Positions 8,288 through 16,567 of a stretch of DNA of 47,611 bases are shown in pieces. The first letter of the stretch is position 1, and each line of letters begins with the position of its first letter. A program made the translations under genes and the position numbers. This DNA is from an uncultured Oscillospiraceae bacterium (GTDB lineage Bacteria > Bacillota > Clostridia > Oscillospirales > Oscillospiraceae): assembly GCA_944387775.1 (NCBI GenBank), contig CALXGE010000007.1:1-47611 (forward strand). The letters are read 5' to 3'. Below the pieces are notes generated by a model. That model made no database searches and was not told where the DNA came from. It saw nothing but the letters and a program-made list of their open reading frames with translations.

Positions 8288-8316
8288 ACTATAACACGAT
8301 GGTCTACATATGTCAA
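8288..8316 (-). promoter_or_regulatory. Promoter of the BlaI/M56-LCP operon
   Basis: Minus strand TTGACA (8316-8311), 17-base spacer, TATAGT (8293-8288). The -35 box is shared with the BlaI-like palindrome at 8305-8314. Confidence 0.8.
8305..8314. promoter_or_regulatory. BlaI/MecI-type operator
   Basis: TACATATGTC differs at one base from TACATATGTA, the core seen in staphylococcal bla and mec operators. It overlaps the -35 box, so binding would repress the operon. Confidence 0.55.
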
Positions 8317-8510
8317 CTAAATTTAAAGGGAAACGTTCTATTAGTAAGTGTTTTGTAAATATTAGATTTATTCATATAAATGAAACGGGAGGGGAAAGGG
8401 GTAGTGATGGCCTATATAGAAGAGATAACCGGAAAAACCCGGCAGAATTTGTGTGAAATGCTTATAGAATCAAATGTTGAAGTGTGAAGAAATTGTGTAC
8501 ATAATGACGG
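8317..8510. other. AT-rich intergenic stretch without a clear gene
   Basis: Markedly AT-richer than its neighbours. One possible tiny reading frame, 8407-8487 (26 codons, starts MAYIEEITGK), has a purine-rich stretch before its ATG, but no recognisable family. No repeat or site is otherwise seen. Confidence 0.35.
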
Positions 8511-8539
8511 TTGACTTTTTTTAGATTAGGTTTTATCAT
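8511..8539 (+). promoter_or_regulatory. livK: Likely promoter of the liv leader RNA
   Basis: TTGACT (8511-8516), 17-base spacer, TATCAT (8534-8539). Transcription would start near 8546, about 330 bases before livK. Confidence 0.6.
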
Positions 8540-8546
8540 ATACCTA

Positions 8547-8695
8547 CCATTGGCGGACCACAGAAAGGCTATACCCGCCGGTACGTGGCGGATGTGTGGA
8601 GCAGGCGGCACTCCCCTGTGCGGAGGATAAATCACAGCCTGTGAAGACGAGCCTTTCGGCTTTTCGGACACCAGCGTGGTGTCCGCTTTTTGTTT
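8547..8695 (+). ncRNA. Structured leader RNA ending in an intrinsic terminator, type not identified
   Basis: The first 150 bases of the leader can form a closing helix GAAAGGCT (8563-8570) with AGCCTTTC (8650-8657), an inner hairpin CCGCC/GGCGG (8575-8591), and a terminator GGACACCA/TGGTGTCC (8666-8683) followed by GCTTTTTG. The 5' segment GCGGAC (8553-8558) is complementary to GTCCGC (8681-8686), so a rival helix could open the terminator. That is the architecture of a riboswitch or attenuator. I compared it with T-box, SAM-I, TPP, glycine, THF, ZTP, c-di-GMP and fluoride patterns and none fits. It could instead be a free small RNA. Confidence 0.5.
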
Positions 8696-8737
8696 TCTGC
8701 TGTGGAGAGGGACCGGTTGCGTTTGAGGGCTGAACGG

Positions 8738-8813
8738 AAAGCGGTCGGTTCCAATTGGGAAAGGATGCAGAAAGCGGAGTGCAGCAATACATAGTGCGTA
8801 GCGCCGCTTTTTT
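8738..8813 (+). terminator. Second terminator-like hairpin of the liv leader, with a rival strand
   Basis: AAAGCGG (8771-8777) can pair with CCGCTTT (8804-8810), followed by TTT. An identical AAAGCGG at 8738-8744 could pair with the same strand instead. A further stem, CGCCGGAG/CTCCGGCG (near 8823-8846), sits just before the livK ribosome site. Confidence 0.5.
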
Positions 8814-8875
8814 GTGTCGTTTCGCCGGAGGGTGGATGCTCCGGCGGGACAATAAGAGAAAAGGAGTTAACCAAC

Positions 8876-10099
8876 ATGAAGAAGTTTCTTGCACTGCTTC
8901 TGGCTGTCGCCATGACGCTGGCTCTCGTGGCCTGCGGCGGCAACAGCGCCAACAATTCCAACAGCGGCGACGCTGACAGCACCGGCAGCGAAGGCGGCGA
9001 CACCATCAAGATCGCCCTCATTGCCAATACCACCGGCGACTACGCCCAGTACGGCATCCCCGTACGCAACGGCGCCATGCTGTACATCGATGAGCTCAAC
9101 GCCAACGGCGGCATCAACGGCAAGCAGGTCGAGGTTCTGGAGTACGACGACAAGGGCGACGGTGTGGAGGCAGTCAATGCCTTCAACCTGGCTATGGACC
9201 AGGGGATCACCGCTGTCATTGGCTCTGTCCTTACCAGCCCCACCATTACTCTGGCCGACGCCACCTATGAGGTGAATATGCCTCAGATCAGCGCCTCCGC
9301 TACCGCCCAGGGTGTCACCCAGATCGATCCCGAGGACGAGAGCGCCGGTATCCGTACCAACGTGTTCCGCTCCTGCTTCATCGATCCCTTCCAGGGGCAG
9401 ACCATGGCCCACTACGCCTCTGAGAAGCTGGGCGCCACCACCGCCGCCATCCTCTATGAGAGCGGCAGCGACTACTCCGAGGGCTGCATGAACGGCTTTG
9501 TGGAGGCCTGCGGCGAGCTGGGTATCGAGATCGTGGCCACTGAGGCTTTTGCCACTGGCGACAAGGACTTCAACGCCCAGATGACCAAGATCGCTGCTGC
9601 CAATCCCGACGTGGTGTTCATGCCCTTCTACTACTCTGAGGCCGGCCTTGCCATCACTCAGGGCCGTCAGGCGGGCCTCACCGCCACCATCCTGGGTGCC
9701 GACGGTTTCGGCGGCATCAAGGACTATGCCTCCGCCGAGGACCTGGAGGGCACTGTCTATGGCTCCGGCTACGCTCCCGGTACTGAGTCTGTGGCTCAGT
9801 TCGAGGCAGACTACGAGGAGACCTACGGCGAGGCCGTGCCCAACATGTTTGCGCCTCTGGCCTATGACGCCGCCATGCTCATGTGCGAGGCCCTGAAGGC
9901 CGCCGAGGATCAGGGACTCACCGCCGGCAGCGACGAGTACAAGCAGGCCGTCATCGACACCATTGCATCCATGAGCGGCGTGGAGGGCATCACCGGTACC
10001 TACACCTTTGATGAGTACAACAACCCGGAGAAGTCCGTTGCCATGATCCAGCTTCAGGGCGGTGAAGAGGTCTTTACCGAGTTCTATTCCTTTAACTGA
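8876..10099 (+). CDS. livK: Branched-chain amino acid ABC transporter, substrate-binding lipoprotein
   Basis: A 407-residue extracytoplasmic binding protein of the LivK/BraC (type I periplasmic fold) family. The signal peptide MKKFLALLLAVAMTLALVAC ends in a lipobox with the lipidated Cys at residue 20, followed by a Gly/Ser/Asn-rich linker to about 40. The mature part starts TIKIALIANTTGDYAQYGIP, with the family motifs NANGGINGKQVEVLEYDDKGD, AVIGSVLTSPT and ILYESGSDYSEGC. It binds ligand outside the cell and delivers it to LivHM. Start supported by AAAAGGAG. First gene of livKHMGF; hairpins after it probably keep its mRNA more abundant. Leucine/isoleucine/valine is the usual ligand, but related proteins bind other amides and acids. 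Confidence 0.93.
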   Translation: MKKFLALLLAVAMTLALVACGGNSANNSNSGDADSTGSEGGDTIKIALIANTTGDYAQYGIPVRNGAMLYIDELNANGGINGKQVEVLEYDDKGDGVEAVNAFNLAMDQGITAVIGSVLTSPTITLADATYEVNMPQISASATAQGVTQIDPEDESAGIRTNVFRSCFIDPFQGQTMAHYASEKLGATTAAILYESGSDYSEGCMNGFVEACGELGIEIVATEAFATGDKDFNAQMTKIAAANPDVVFMPFYYSEAGLAITQGRQAGLTATILGADGFGGIKDYASAEDLEGTVYGSGYAPGTESVAQFEADYEETYGEAVPNMFAPLAYDAAMLMCEALKAAEDQGLTAGSDEYKQAVIDTIASMSGVEGITGTYTFDEYNNPEKSVAMIQLQGGEEVFTEFYSFN

Positions 10100-10141
10100 T
10101 ATCTGACAACTACAAATTAATCCCCATTTAACGCATACGGG

Positions 10142-10170
10142 GCGCGGAGGGAGATTTGCTCCCTCCGCGC
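10142..10170 (+). terminator. Hairpin between livK and livH (attenuator or mRNA stabiliser)
   Basis: A 12-bp perfect stem (10142-10153 with 10159-10170) and 5-base loop, with no T-run after it. Two more hairpins follow: GCGTGGA/TCCACGC (10213-10233) and CGGGTG-ttcg-CACCCG (10246-10261). Likely a partial terminator and 3' end protector that raises the ratio of binding protein to permease. Confidence 0.6.
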
Positions 10171-10306
10171 TCACCCTACTTTCTGCGGACGCCCAATGGA
10201 CGCACCTGCCTGGCGTGGAAAAGCGCTCCACGCGGATGCGGCCACCGGGTGTTCGCACCCGAATTGTGAGAGAAACCTGAGAAAAAGAGAAAGGACGTGA
10301 AGCCAT

Positions 10307-11188
10307 ATGTCCTATGTGTTCAGCCAGGCGGTTAACGCTCTGCAGCTGGGGTCCATCTACGCCCTGGTTGCCCTCGGCTACAGCATGGTCTACGGCATTA
10401 TCCTGCTGCTCAACTTCGCCCACGGCGATATTATCATGGTGGGCGCCTATGTGACCTATTACGCCATGACCTCTTTCCATCTCCACCCCCTGGTATCGGT
10501 GGTGCTGGCGGTGGCCATGTGTACTCTGCTGGGTGTGGTCATTGAGAAGGTGGCCTATACACCTCTGCGCTCTGCCCCGCGGCTGAGCCTCCTCATTACC
10601 GCCATCGGTATCTCCTTCCTGCTGGAGAACGGCGCCCAGCTCCTATTCGGCACGGATACCAAGAGCATGGTCCAGGATCCCCTGATTCCCGGTACGCTCA
10701 CCATCGGCGACGTGTCTATTACCTATGCCGCCCTTATCACCATTCTGGTGTCCATCGTGTCCATGGTGGTGCTGACCATCCTGGTCCAGCGGACCAAGCT
10801 GGGGAAGGCCATGCGGGCGGTCAGCGAGGATATGGGGGCTGCCCAGCTCATGGGCATCAGCCTTAACCGCACCATCTCATTCACCTTTGCCGTGGGTTCT
10901 GCTCTGGCGGGTATCGGCTCCGTTCTCCACGTGGCCTCCTACTTCCAGGCCAGCCCCATGATGGGCTCCATGCTGGGCCTGAAGGCCTTTGTGGCGGCGG
11001 TGCTGGGCGGCATTGGTTCCATTCCCGGCGCTATGATCGGCGGCTTTGCCATCGGCATTGTGGAGACATTGGTGACGGCGGCAGGTCTTTCCACCTGGAA
11101 GGACGGCGTTGTGTTTGCCATTCTGATCGTGGTGCTGCTCCTCAAGCCCACCGGCATCCTGGGCAAGAAGATCACAGAAAAGGTATAA
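10307..11188 (+). CDS. livH: Branched-chain amino acid ABC transporter permease LivH
   Basis: A 293-residue inner membrane permease with about eight hydrophobic helices. It opens with the typical LivH signature ALQLGSIYALVALGYSMVYGI and LLNFAHGDIIMVGAYVTYY, and has the cytoplasmic coupling segment GKAMRAVSEDMGAAQLMGIS (about 165-185) that contacts the ATPases, then AFVAAVLGGIGSIPGAMIGG. Ribosome site AAAGGAC before the ATG. It forms the channel with LivM. Confidence 0.93.
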   Translation: MSYVFSQAVNALQLGSIYALVALGYSMVYGIILLLNFAHGDIIMVGAYVTYYAMTSFHLHPLVSVVLAVAMCTLLGVVIEKVAYTPLRSAPRLSLLITAIGISFLLENGAQLLFGTDTKSMVQDPLIPGTLTIGDVSITYAALITILVSIVSMVVLTILVQRTKLGKAMRAVSEDMGAAQLMGISLNRTISFTFAVGSALAGIGSVLHVASYFQASPMMGSMLGLKAFVAAVLGGIGSIPGAMIGGFAIGIVETLVTAAGLSTWKDGVVFAILIVVLLLKPTGILGKKITEKV

Positions 11189-11201
11189 GGGGGTGGAGAG
11201 C

Positions 11202-12269
11202 ATGAAACAGAATACGATCCGAATCCCTATGCCCATGCGCTACCTCATCAACCTTCTTCTGACAGTGGCGCTGTGGGGCGTTCTCGCCTTTCTTGTGGCG
11301 GAGGGTGTCATTACCAACTATTGGTCCGGAATCCTGGTGACCGTCGGCATCAACATTATTCTGGCGGTGTCCCTGAACGTGGCTACCGGCTACCTGGGAC
11401 AGCTGCCTCTGGGCCATGCCGGTTTTATGGCGGTGGGAGCCTACGCCGGCGGCATCTACATGAAGATCACGCCTCTGGCGGAGATGCTGCGCGCCGGGGA
11501 TACACTGGGGGCTCTGCCCTATATCGTGATCGCCCTGCTGCTCTCCGGCGTCGTGGCGGGATTCTTCGGCCTGATCATCGGTATTCCTGCCCTGCGGCTG
11601 AAGGGAGACTACCTGGCCATCATCACCCTGGGCTTTGGCGAGATCATCCGTGTGGTGCTCACCAACATCGACTCCGTGCTGGGCTTCAAGTTCACCTACG
11701 GCGCGGCAGGCCTCAAGCAGATCCCCAAGATCTCCAGCTTTACGGTGGTGTTTGTCTGTGTGGCCCTCACCTGCCTGGTGATCCATGTGGTTATGAAGTC
11801 CCGCCACGGCCGTGCCATTCTCTCCATCCGGGAGAACGAGATTGCCGCAGAGAGCGTGGGCATCAACACCACCTATTACAAGGTCATGGCCTTTGCCATG
11901 TCCGCCTTCTTCGCAGGAATCGCCGGCTGCCTCTACGCCGGATACCTGGGTTCCCTGTTCCCCTCCACCTTCAAATTTATGAAGTCCATCGAGATCCTGG
12001 TGATGGTGGTGCTGGGCGGCATGGGCTCCATGCTGGGGTCTGTCCTGTCCGCCACGGTGCTGACGGTGATCTCGGAGCTGCTGCGGTCCGTAGGCGACCT
12101 GCGGATGGTGTTCTATTCCCTGGCCCTGGTACTGATGATGATCTTCCGGCCCAAGGGATTGCTGGGCAGCTACGACTTCTCTATGTCCCGGGTATTGGAA
12201 AAGACCCTTGGTTTCCTGTTCCGACCGGCGTCGGTAAAAAAGGAGCGTAAAGGAGGAGCGGCAAAATGA
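11202..12269 (+). CDS. livM: Branched-chain amino acid ABC transporter permease LivM
   Basis: A 355-residue permease with about ten helices. Hallmarks are LNVATGYLGQLPLGHAGFMAVGAYAGG (about 60-85), GDYLAIITLGFGEIIRVV, the coupling segment GRAILSIRENEIAAESVGI and VMVVLGGMGSMLGSVL. I chose ATG 11202, preceded by GGGGGTGGAG, over an in-frame GTG at 11193. It starts 13 bases after livH and ends overlapping livG by four bases, showing tight translational coupling. Confidence 0.92.
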   Translation: MKQNTIRIPMPMRYLINLLLTVALWGVLAFLVAEGVITNYWSGILVTVGINIILAVSLNVATGYLGQLPLGHAGFMAVGAYAGGIYMKITPLAEMLRAGDTLGALPYIVIALLLSGVVAGFFGLIIGIPALRLKGDYLAIITLGFGEIIRVVLTNIDSVLGFKFTYGAAGLKQIPKISSFTVVFVCVALTCLVIHVVMKSRHGRAILSIRENEIAAESVGINTTYYKVMAFAMSAFFAGIAGCLYAGYLGSLFPSTFKFMKSIEILVMVVLGGMGSMLGSVLSATVLTVISELLRSVGDLRMVFYSLALVLMMIFRPKGLLGSYDFSMSRVLEKTLGFLFRPASVKKERKGGAAK

Positions 12270-13117
12270 AAAGAGATCCAAGAACAGTGACAAAGCTGGT
12301 GCCGGTGCCCTCCACCAACATTATTCCTGAGCGCGATGTCGATAAGAGTCCTATTCTGGAGTGCCGTCATCTGGGCATCGATTTCGGCGGCCTTACGGCG
12401 GTCGAGGACTTCAATATGGCCATCGGCCGTACGGAGATCGCAGGTCTCATCGGCCCCAACGGCGCAGGCAAGACTACGGTGTTCAATCTTCTCACCAAGG
12501 TATACCAGCCTACCCGGGGCACCATTCTGGTGGATGGCCACGATACCGCAGGTAAGAGTACCATCCAGGTCAGCCACATGGGGATTGCCCGTACCTTCCA
12601 GAATATCCGTCTCTTCAAGGAGCTGACGGTAATGGACAACGTCCTCATCGGCCTCCACCACGAGATGGACTACCGTCTGGCCGGAGCCATTCTCCGCCTG
12701 CCCAGCTACTGGCGGGGAGAACGGATCGCTCGGGAGCGGGCTATGGAGCTGCTGGGCATCTTCGATATGCAGGACATGGCGGATTACAAGGCCGGCTCTC
12801 TGCCCTACGGCGCCCAGCGCCGCCTGGAGATCGTCCGGGCCCTGGCTACAGGGCCCAGCCTTCTGTTGCTGGATGAGCCTGCCGCCGGCATGAACCCCTC
12901 AGAGACGGCGGAGCTTATGGACAACATTGTGAAGATCCGGGATACCTTCCAGATCGCCATCATGCTCATTGAGCACGATATGAATCTGGTCATGGGTATC
13001 TGTGAGGGTATCTGCGTGCTGAACTTCGGTAAGATCATTGCCAAGGGCACGCCGGAGGACATCCAGGCCAATCCGGCGGTCATCGAGGCCTATCTGGGTA
13101 AGCGGAAGGAGGCGTAA
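12266..13117 (+). CDS. livG: Branched-chain amino acid ABC transporter ATPase LivG
   Basis: A 283-residue ATPase. Walker A GPNGAGKT at 63-70, Q-loop in ARTFQNIRLF, a signature region SLPYGAQRRLEIVRAL (LivG proteins have YGxQRR in place of LSGGQ), Walker B LLLLDEPAAGMN, and the switch histidine in MLIEHDMNLVMG. A 30-residue leader precedes the usual domain start, somewhat longer than normal. Overlaps livM (ATGA). Acts in the cytoplasm with LivF to power import. Confidence 0.93.
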   Translation: MKRDPRTVTKLVPVPSTNIIPERDVDKSPILECRHLGIDFGGLTAVEDFNMAIGRTEIAGLIGPNGAGKTTVFNLLTKVYQPTRGTILVDGHDTAGKSTIQVSHMGIARTFQNIRLFKELTVMDNVLIGLHHEMDYRLAGAILRLPSYWRGERIARERAMELLGIFDMQDMADYKAGSLPYGAQRRLEIVRALATGPSLLLLDEPAAGMNPSETAELMDNIVKIRDTFQIAIMLIEHDMNLVMGICEGICVLNFGKIIAKGTPEDIQANPAVIEAYLGKRKEA

Positions 13118-13122
13118 GGCAT

Positions 13123-13830
13123 ATGGCTCTGTTGAAAGTGGATGATATCCATGTGTATTACGGCAGTATTCATGCGGTGAAGGGTGTGTCCTTTACGGTG
13201 GAAGAGGGGGAGATCGTCACCCTCATCGGCGCCAACGGCGCGGGAAAATCCACGGTTCTGAACACCGTCTCCGGCCTTCTCCATCCCAAGAATGGCAGTA
13301 TCATCTTTCAGGACAAGGACCTCAAGGGCGTGGCGCCCCACAAGGTGGTGGAGCGTGGCCTGGCCCAGGTCCCCGAGGGACGGCGGATTTTCCTCCAGAT
13401 GACCGTGGAGGAGAACCTGGAAATGGGAGCCTACACCCAGCCCAAGTCCACAGTGGAGCCGGGTATCGCCGACGTATATGAGCGCTTTCCGCGCCTGAAG
13501 GAGCGGCGGCGGCAGATCGCCGGGACCCTCTCCGGCGGCGAGCAGCAGATGCTGGCCATGGGCCGGGCGCTGATGAGCAGGCCCAAGCTCCTGATGCTGG
13601 ATGAGCCCTCCATGGGCCTTGCTCCCATCCTGGTGGAGCAGATCTTCGATATCATTCGTGAGCTCCACGCCGCAGGCACCACTATCCTTCTGGTGGAACA
13701 GAACGCTCAGGCGGCTCTGGCCGTGGCGGACCGGGCTTACGTTATGGAGACCGGCAAAATCACCCTCAGCGGCACCGGCGCGGAGCTGATGGCCAGCGAC
13801 CAGGTGCAGAAGGCCTATCTGGGTGCATGA
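13123..13830 (+). CDS. livF: Branched-chain amino acid ABC transporter ATPase LivF
   Basis: A 235-residue ATPase of the usual LivF length. Walker A GANGAGKS at 36-43, signature TLSGGEQQMLAMGRALM, Walker B LLMLDEPSMGLAP, and switch region LLVEQNAQAAL, where LivF proteins carry Gln-Asn after the Glu instead of the His. Starts five bases after livG ends and closes the operon, which is followed by a strong hairpin. Confidence 0.93.
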   Translation: MALLKVDDIHVYYGSIHAVKGVSFTVEEGEIVTLIGANGAGKSTVLNTVSGLLHPKNGSIIFQDKDLKGVAPHKVVERGLAQVPEGRRIFLQMTVEENLEMGAYTQPKSTVEPGIADVYERFPRLKERRRQIAGTLSGGEQQMLAMGRALMSRPKLLMLDEPSMGLAPILVEQIFDIIRELHAAGTTILLVEQNAQAALAVADRAYVMETGKITLSGTGAELMASDQVQKAYLGA

Positions 13831-13860
13831 GGGAAGGGTTCCTGCAAAGAATATAATAGT

Positions 13861-13903
13861 AAGCTAACGCCCCGGCTGCCTAAAGCAGCCGGGGCGTTAG
13901 CTT
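13861..13903. terminator. Long perfect hairpin between convergent livF and murJ
   Basis: A 19-bp perfect stem (13861-13879 with 13885-13903) and 5-base loop. It has no good T-run on either strand, but its place between convergent stops indicates a shared terminator. Confidence 0.7.
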
Positions 13904-13918
13904 ATGCTATGAGCAATA

Positions 13919-15466
13919 TTATTTTTCCTTGGGATCTTTGGGGAAACGGTTAGGAAAGTACCGCCTCAGCAGGTCGAAAAAGTCCTCCTGCCGGGTCAGA
14001 TACATGAAAACCAAGTACACACCAGCGGCAAGACCATCCAAAACCAGGCATTTTGTCACCAGGAGGATTTTCCCCTTATCGCCGCTTACCACGCGATCAG
14101 TAACCATCTGCAGCAGCGCACCTGTGACCAGTGTGCCCGCCAGACACTTGAGGAGAGGAGACAACCGGATATCGCTGACCTTTCGCAGCAGCAAAATAGC
14201 CAGCATGATGCCTCCGGCGGTCAGAGAGAGGGCAGTGGCCAAGGCCAGCCCTGCTGCACCCAGGGAGGGGGAGAGCAGCCAGTTGAGCCCCCAGTTGAGG
14301 AGCAGGATTCCGCCGTTGACCGCCAGTGGGGCCAGGGTCTTCTCCATAGTGTAATAGGCCTTGCTGAGAAGATCCAGGGCGCAGAAGCCCGCCATGGACA
14401 GAGCATAGATGGAGAAAACCGTGCCGGTGGCAGCGGTGGAGGCGGCGTCAAAGCTGCCGCCTTCAAAAAGAACTTTTACGATGGGTGTTCCGAATATTGC
14501 CAGGACCACGGATACTGGAAGGATTACCAGAAGGGTGTAGCGGAGAATTCCCCACACATATCGCCGGTAGACGACGGGATCCACGGTGGCGTATTCCTGA
14601 CTGAATTTGGGGAAGAGAACGGTGCTGATACTGTAGATCAGTGTGGTGGTCAGTGGGGTGAAGAGCTTGTCGGCGTAGTAGAACACGCTGACCGGACTGT
14701 CTGTAAGGCTGGCGGCCATGCCGGAGTCCTGTAGATAGCAAAAGAGAAAGATGGAGGCGGTAAGGACCGTCACGGCGGCGGTTTTAAAGAAGGTGCGCAC
14801 GTAGCCGGCTTTGAGATCCAGCCGGGGACGGAAACGGTAGCGTTCCTTTATCCCGTAGGGAACTGTCATGCCCAGCTGCAAAAGCCACGCCGCGGATATT
14901 GCCGCCACATAGCCGCCTACACCCAGCTGCCCGGCAAAAAGGGCCAGAAAAAGGATCAACGCCAGATTATAAGGGATACTCATGCTGCCCTGGAGAATGA
15001 AGTGCTCCTGGGATTGAAAAAGAGCCACCAGCAGATAGGTCAGCACAATCACCGGCAGGGTCAGCATCATGATCCGCAGATAGGATGCCAGACGCAGGCT
15101 CTCCCCCTGCTCACCGTCCCACAGGGAGGCGGCCCAGGGAGTAAAGGTAACGGCAATGCCCAGAGCGGCAACCAACAGGCTCAGAAGGACAGTGACAGTG
15201 ATAAGGTTATCAGCGGTGGCGTATCCCTCTTTCCGATCCCGGCGGAGGCGGGGGGTTAAAATGGGGACAGCGGCAACGCAGAGTGCGTACGCCGCTGTGG
15301 TGAAGAGATAAATGGTGTGGTTGTTGGCGATGGTGTAAAGATCGGCGGCGATCTGGGTGCCGAAAACTCTGGCCTGAAGCGCCTCACGGACAATGCCCAG
15401 CATTTTGGCCAGCAGGGTCACCAAAGCCACCGCACTGATAAGGTTCAGGGTCTGATTTCGTTTCAC
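13919..15466 (-). CDS. murJ: Lipid II flippase MurJ / MviN family
   Basis: A 515-residue MOP-superfamily protein with about 14 membrane segments. The N-terminus KMLGIVREALQARVFGTQIAADLYTIA and the conserved YYADKLFTPLTTTLIYSISTVLFPKFSQ (about 275-305) are MurJ/MviN hallmarks. The expected role is moving lipid-linked peptidoglycan (or other wall polymer) precursors across the membrane. Last gene of the ruvX-DUF5693-csaB-murJ group; its start overlaps the csaB stop by four bases. Because it sits with csaB, transport of a secondary wall polymer precursor rather than lipid II is possible. Confidence 0.88.
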   Translation of the reverse strand: MKRNQTLNLISAVALVTLLAKMLGIVREALQARVFGTQIAADLYTIANNHTIYLFTTAAYALCVAAVPILTPRLRRDRKEGYATADNLITVTVLLSLLVAALGIAVTFTPWAASLWDGEQGESLRLASYLRIMMLTLPVIVLTYLLVALFQSQEHFILQGSMSIPYNLALILFLALFAGQLGVGGYVAAISAAWLLQLGMTVPYGIKERYRFRPRLDLKAGYVRTFFKTAAVTVLTASIFLFCYLQDSGMAASLTDSPVSVFYYADKLFTPLTTTLIYSISTVLFPKFSQEYATVDPVVYRRYVWGILRYTLLVILPVSVVLAIFGTPIVKVLFEGGSFDAASTAATGTVFSIYALSMAGFCALDLLSKAYYTMEKTLAPLAVNGGILLLNWGLNWLLSPSLGAAGLALATALSLTAGGIMLAILLLRKVSDIRLSPLLKCLAGTLVTGALLQMVTDRVVSGDKGKILLVTKCLVLDGLAAGVYLVFMYLTRQEDFFDLLRRYFPNRFPKDPKEK

Positions 15467-16566
15467 TTTGATTGCTCCATGATATCGCGGATCAATTCCT
15501 CATTGCGGTCCAGCTTGGCAATGAGGCTGTCTACGCATAAGGCTACCGTCTGCTGAATTTCTTCCCGGCGGGCCATGGTTTCACGGAAGGCGGCCTGGAA
15601 CTTTTCCAGACTGAACTCCTCCACGCTGCAGAGAGTGGGCTGCTGGATGGAGGAGAGGAAGGAGTCCACCTTGGGATCATAGGAGATACCGATCATAGGC
15701 ACACCCATAACGGCGGCGTAGATCAGCGAGTGGAGGCGGACGCCCACCAGGACGTCCATGCAGCCAATGATGGACAGCGTCTCCTCGGAGAGGTATTTCT
15801 GCCGCAGGCAGCCTGCCTGACCGTCCAGCTGGTTGGCAATGGCCTCGCAGACTCCCAGGTCCTCACTGTGGAAGAACGGGATCAGCACCGAATCTGCGCC
15901 GTACTCCTCCCGGAGCCAGCGGATGGACTTCTCGATCTCCCGGAGGAAGATGGGGTCCCGGCGGCGGGCCTTCACAGCCCAGCCCACGGTGAGGACACCC
16001 TCTTTCCGGGGGCAGCCCTCCTGCTCCAGAATGGCATGACCCAGGGCGGGGTCTGCCTTCTTTACGCGGATCACCGGGTCGGCGGTGACATGGATCAGGT
16101 ACTCGGGTACGCCGATCTCCAGCAGCAGATCCCGGCTCTTGGCGTCCCGGACCACGATGCCGTTGGTCCGCCGAAGGGCGGAGGCGGTGAGGCGGCGGTT
16201 CCGGGGATCGGAGATAGGCCCAATACCCTGGCTGTAGATAAAGGTCTTCTTTCCCATGAGCTGGGCAAGGCGAAGGATAAAGAGATAATAGAGGATGCTG
16301 CGGGCGGAGGTGGCATCCTGAAGAAGGCTACCGCCGCCGGAGAGCAGCAGATCGCAGTGGAGAACGGAGCGGAAAATGTCCCAAAGGGACATCCGGCGGG
16401 CGGCCTTGACGCCATACTTGGCACTGGTTTGAGCCGGATCGTGGGAGAGAACCGTGATGTCGATATCCGGGAGCTTTTCCCGGAGATTGTCAATGACGGT
16501 ACGCAGGATGGATTCATCGCCGATATTGTTGAAGCCGTAGTAGCCCGATATCAGTATGTTGTACAT
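15463..16566 (-). CDS. csaB: Polysaccharide pyruvyl transferase CsaB
   Basis: A 367-residue glycosyltransferase-fold pyruvyl transferase. The N-terminal ISGYYGFNNIGDESIL and LLSGGGSLLQD, and later FIYSQGIGPI, VGWAVKARRRDP and LVGVRLHSLIYAAVMGVPMIGISYDPK are the CsaB/WcaK family motifs. It puts a ketal pyruvate (from phosphoenolpyruvate) on a wall polysaccharide, the anchor for SLH-domain surface proteins. It begins one base after the stop of the DUF5693 gene and overlaps murJ. Confidence 0.92.
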   Translation of the reverse strand: MYNILISGYYGFNNIGDESILRTVIDNLREKLPDIDITVLSHDPAQTSAKYGVKAARRMSLWDIFRSVLHCDLLLSGGGSLLQDATSARSILYYLFILRLAQLMGKKTFIYSQGIGPISDPRNRRLTASALRRTNGIVVRDAKSRDLLLEIGVPEYLIHVTADPVIRVKKADPALGHAILEQEGCPRKEGVLTVGWAVKARRRDPIFLREIEKSIRWLREEYGADSVLIPFFHSEDLGVCEAIANQLDGQAGCLRQKYLSEETLSIIGCMDVLVGVRLHSLIYAAVMGVPMIGISYDPKVDSFLSSIQQPTLCSVEEFSLEKFQAAFRETMARREEIQQTVALCVDSLIAKLDRNEELIRDIMEQSK

Positions 16567-16567
16567 G

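Noticed and set aside
8407..8487. A 26-residue frame with a purine-rich stretch before its ATG
   Set aside because: Too short and unlike any family; kept only as a note in the intergenic entry.
8547..8695. Known riboswitch or T-box before livK
   Set aside because: The segment CCTGTGAAG recalls the S-box and the region is well folded, but the surrounding conserved bases of SAM-I, T-box, TPP, glycine and others are missing.
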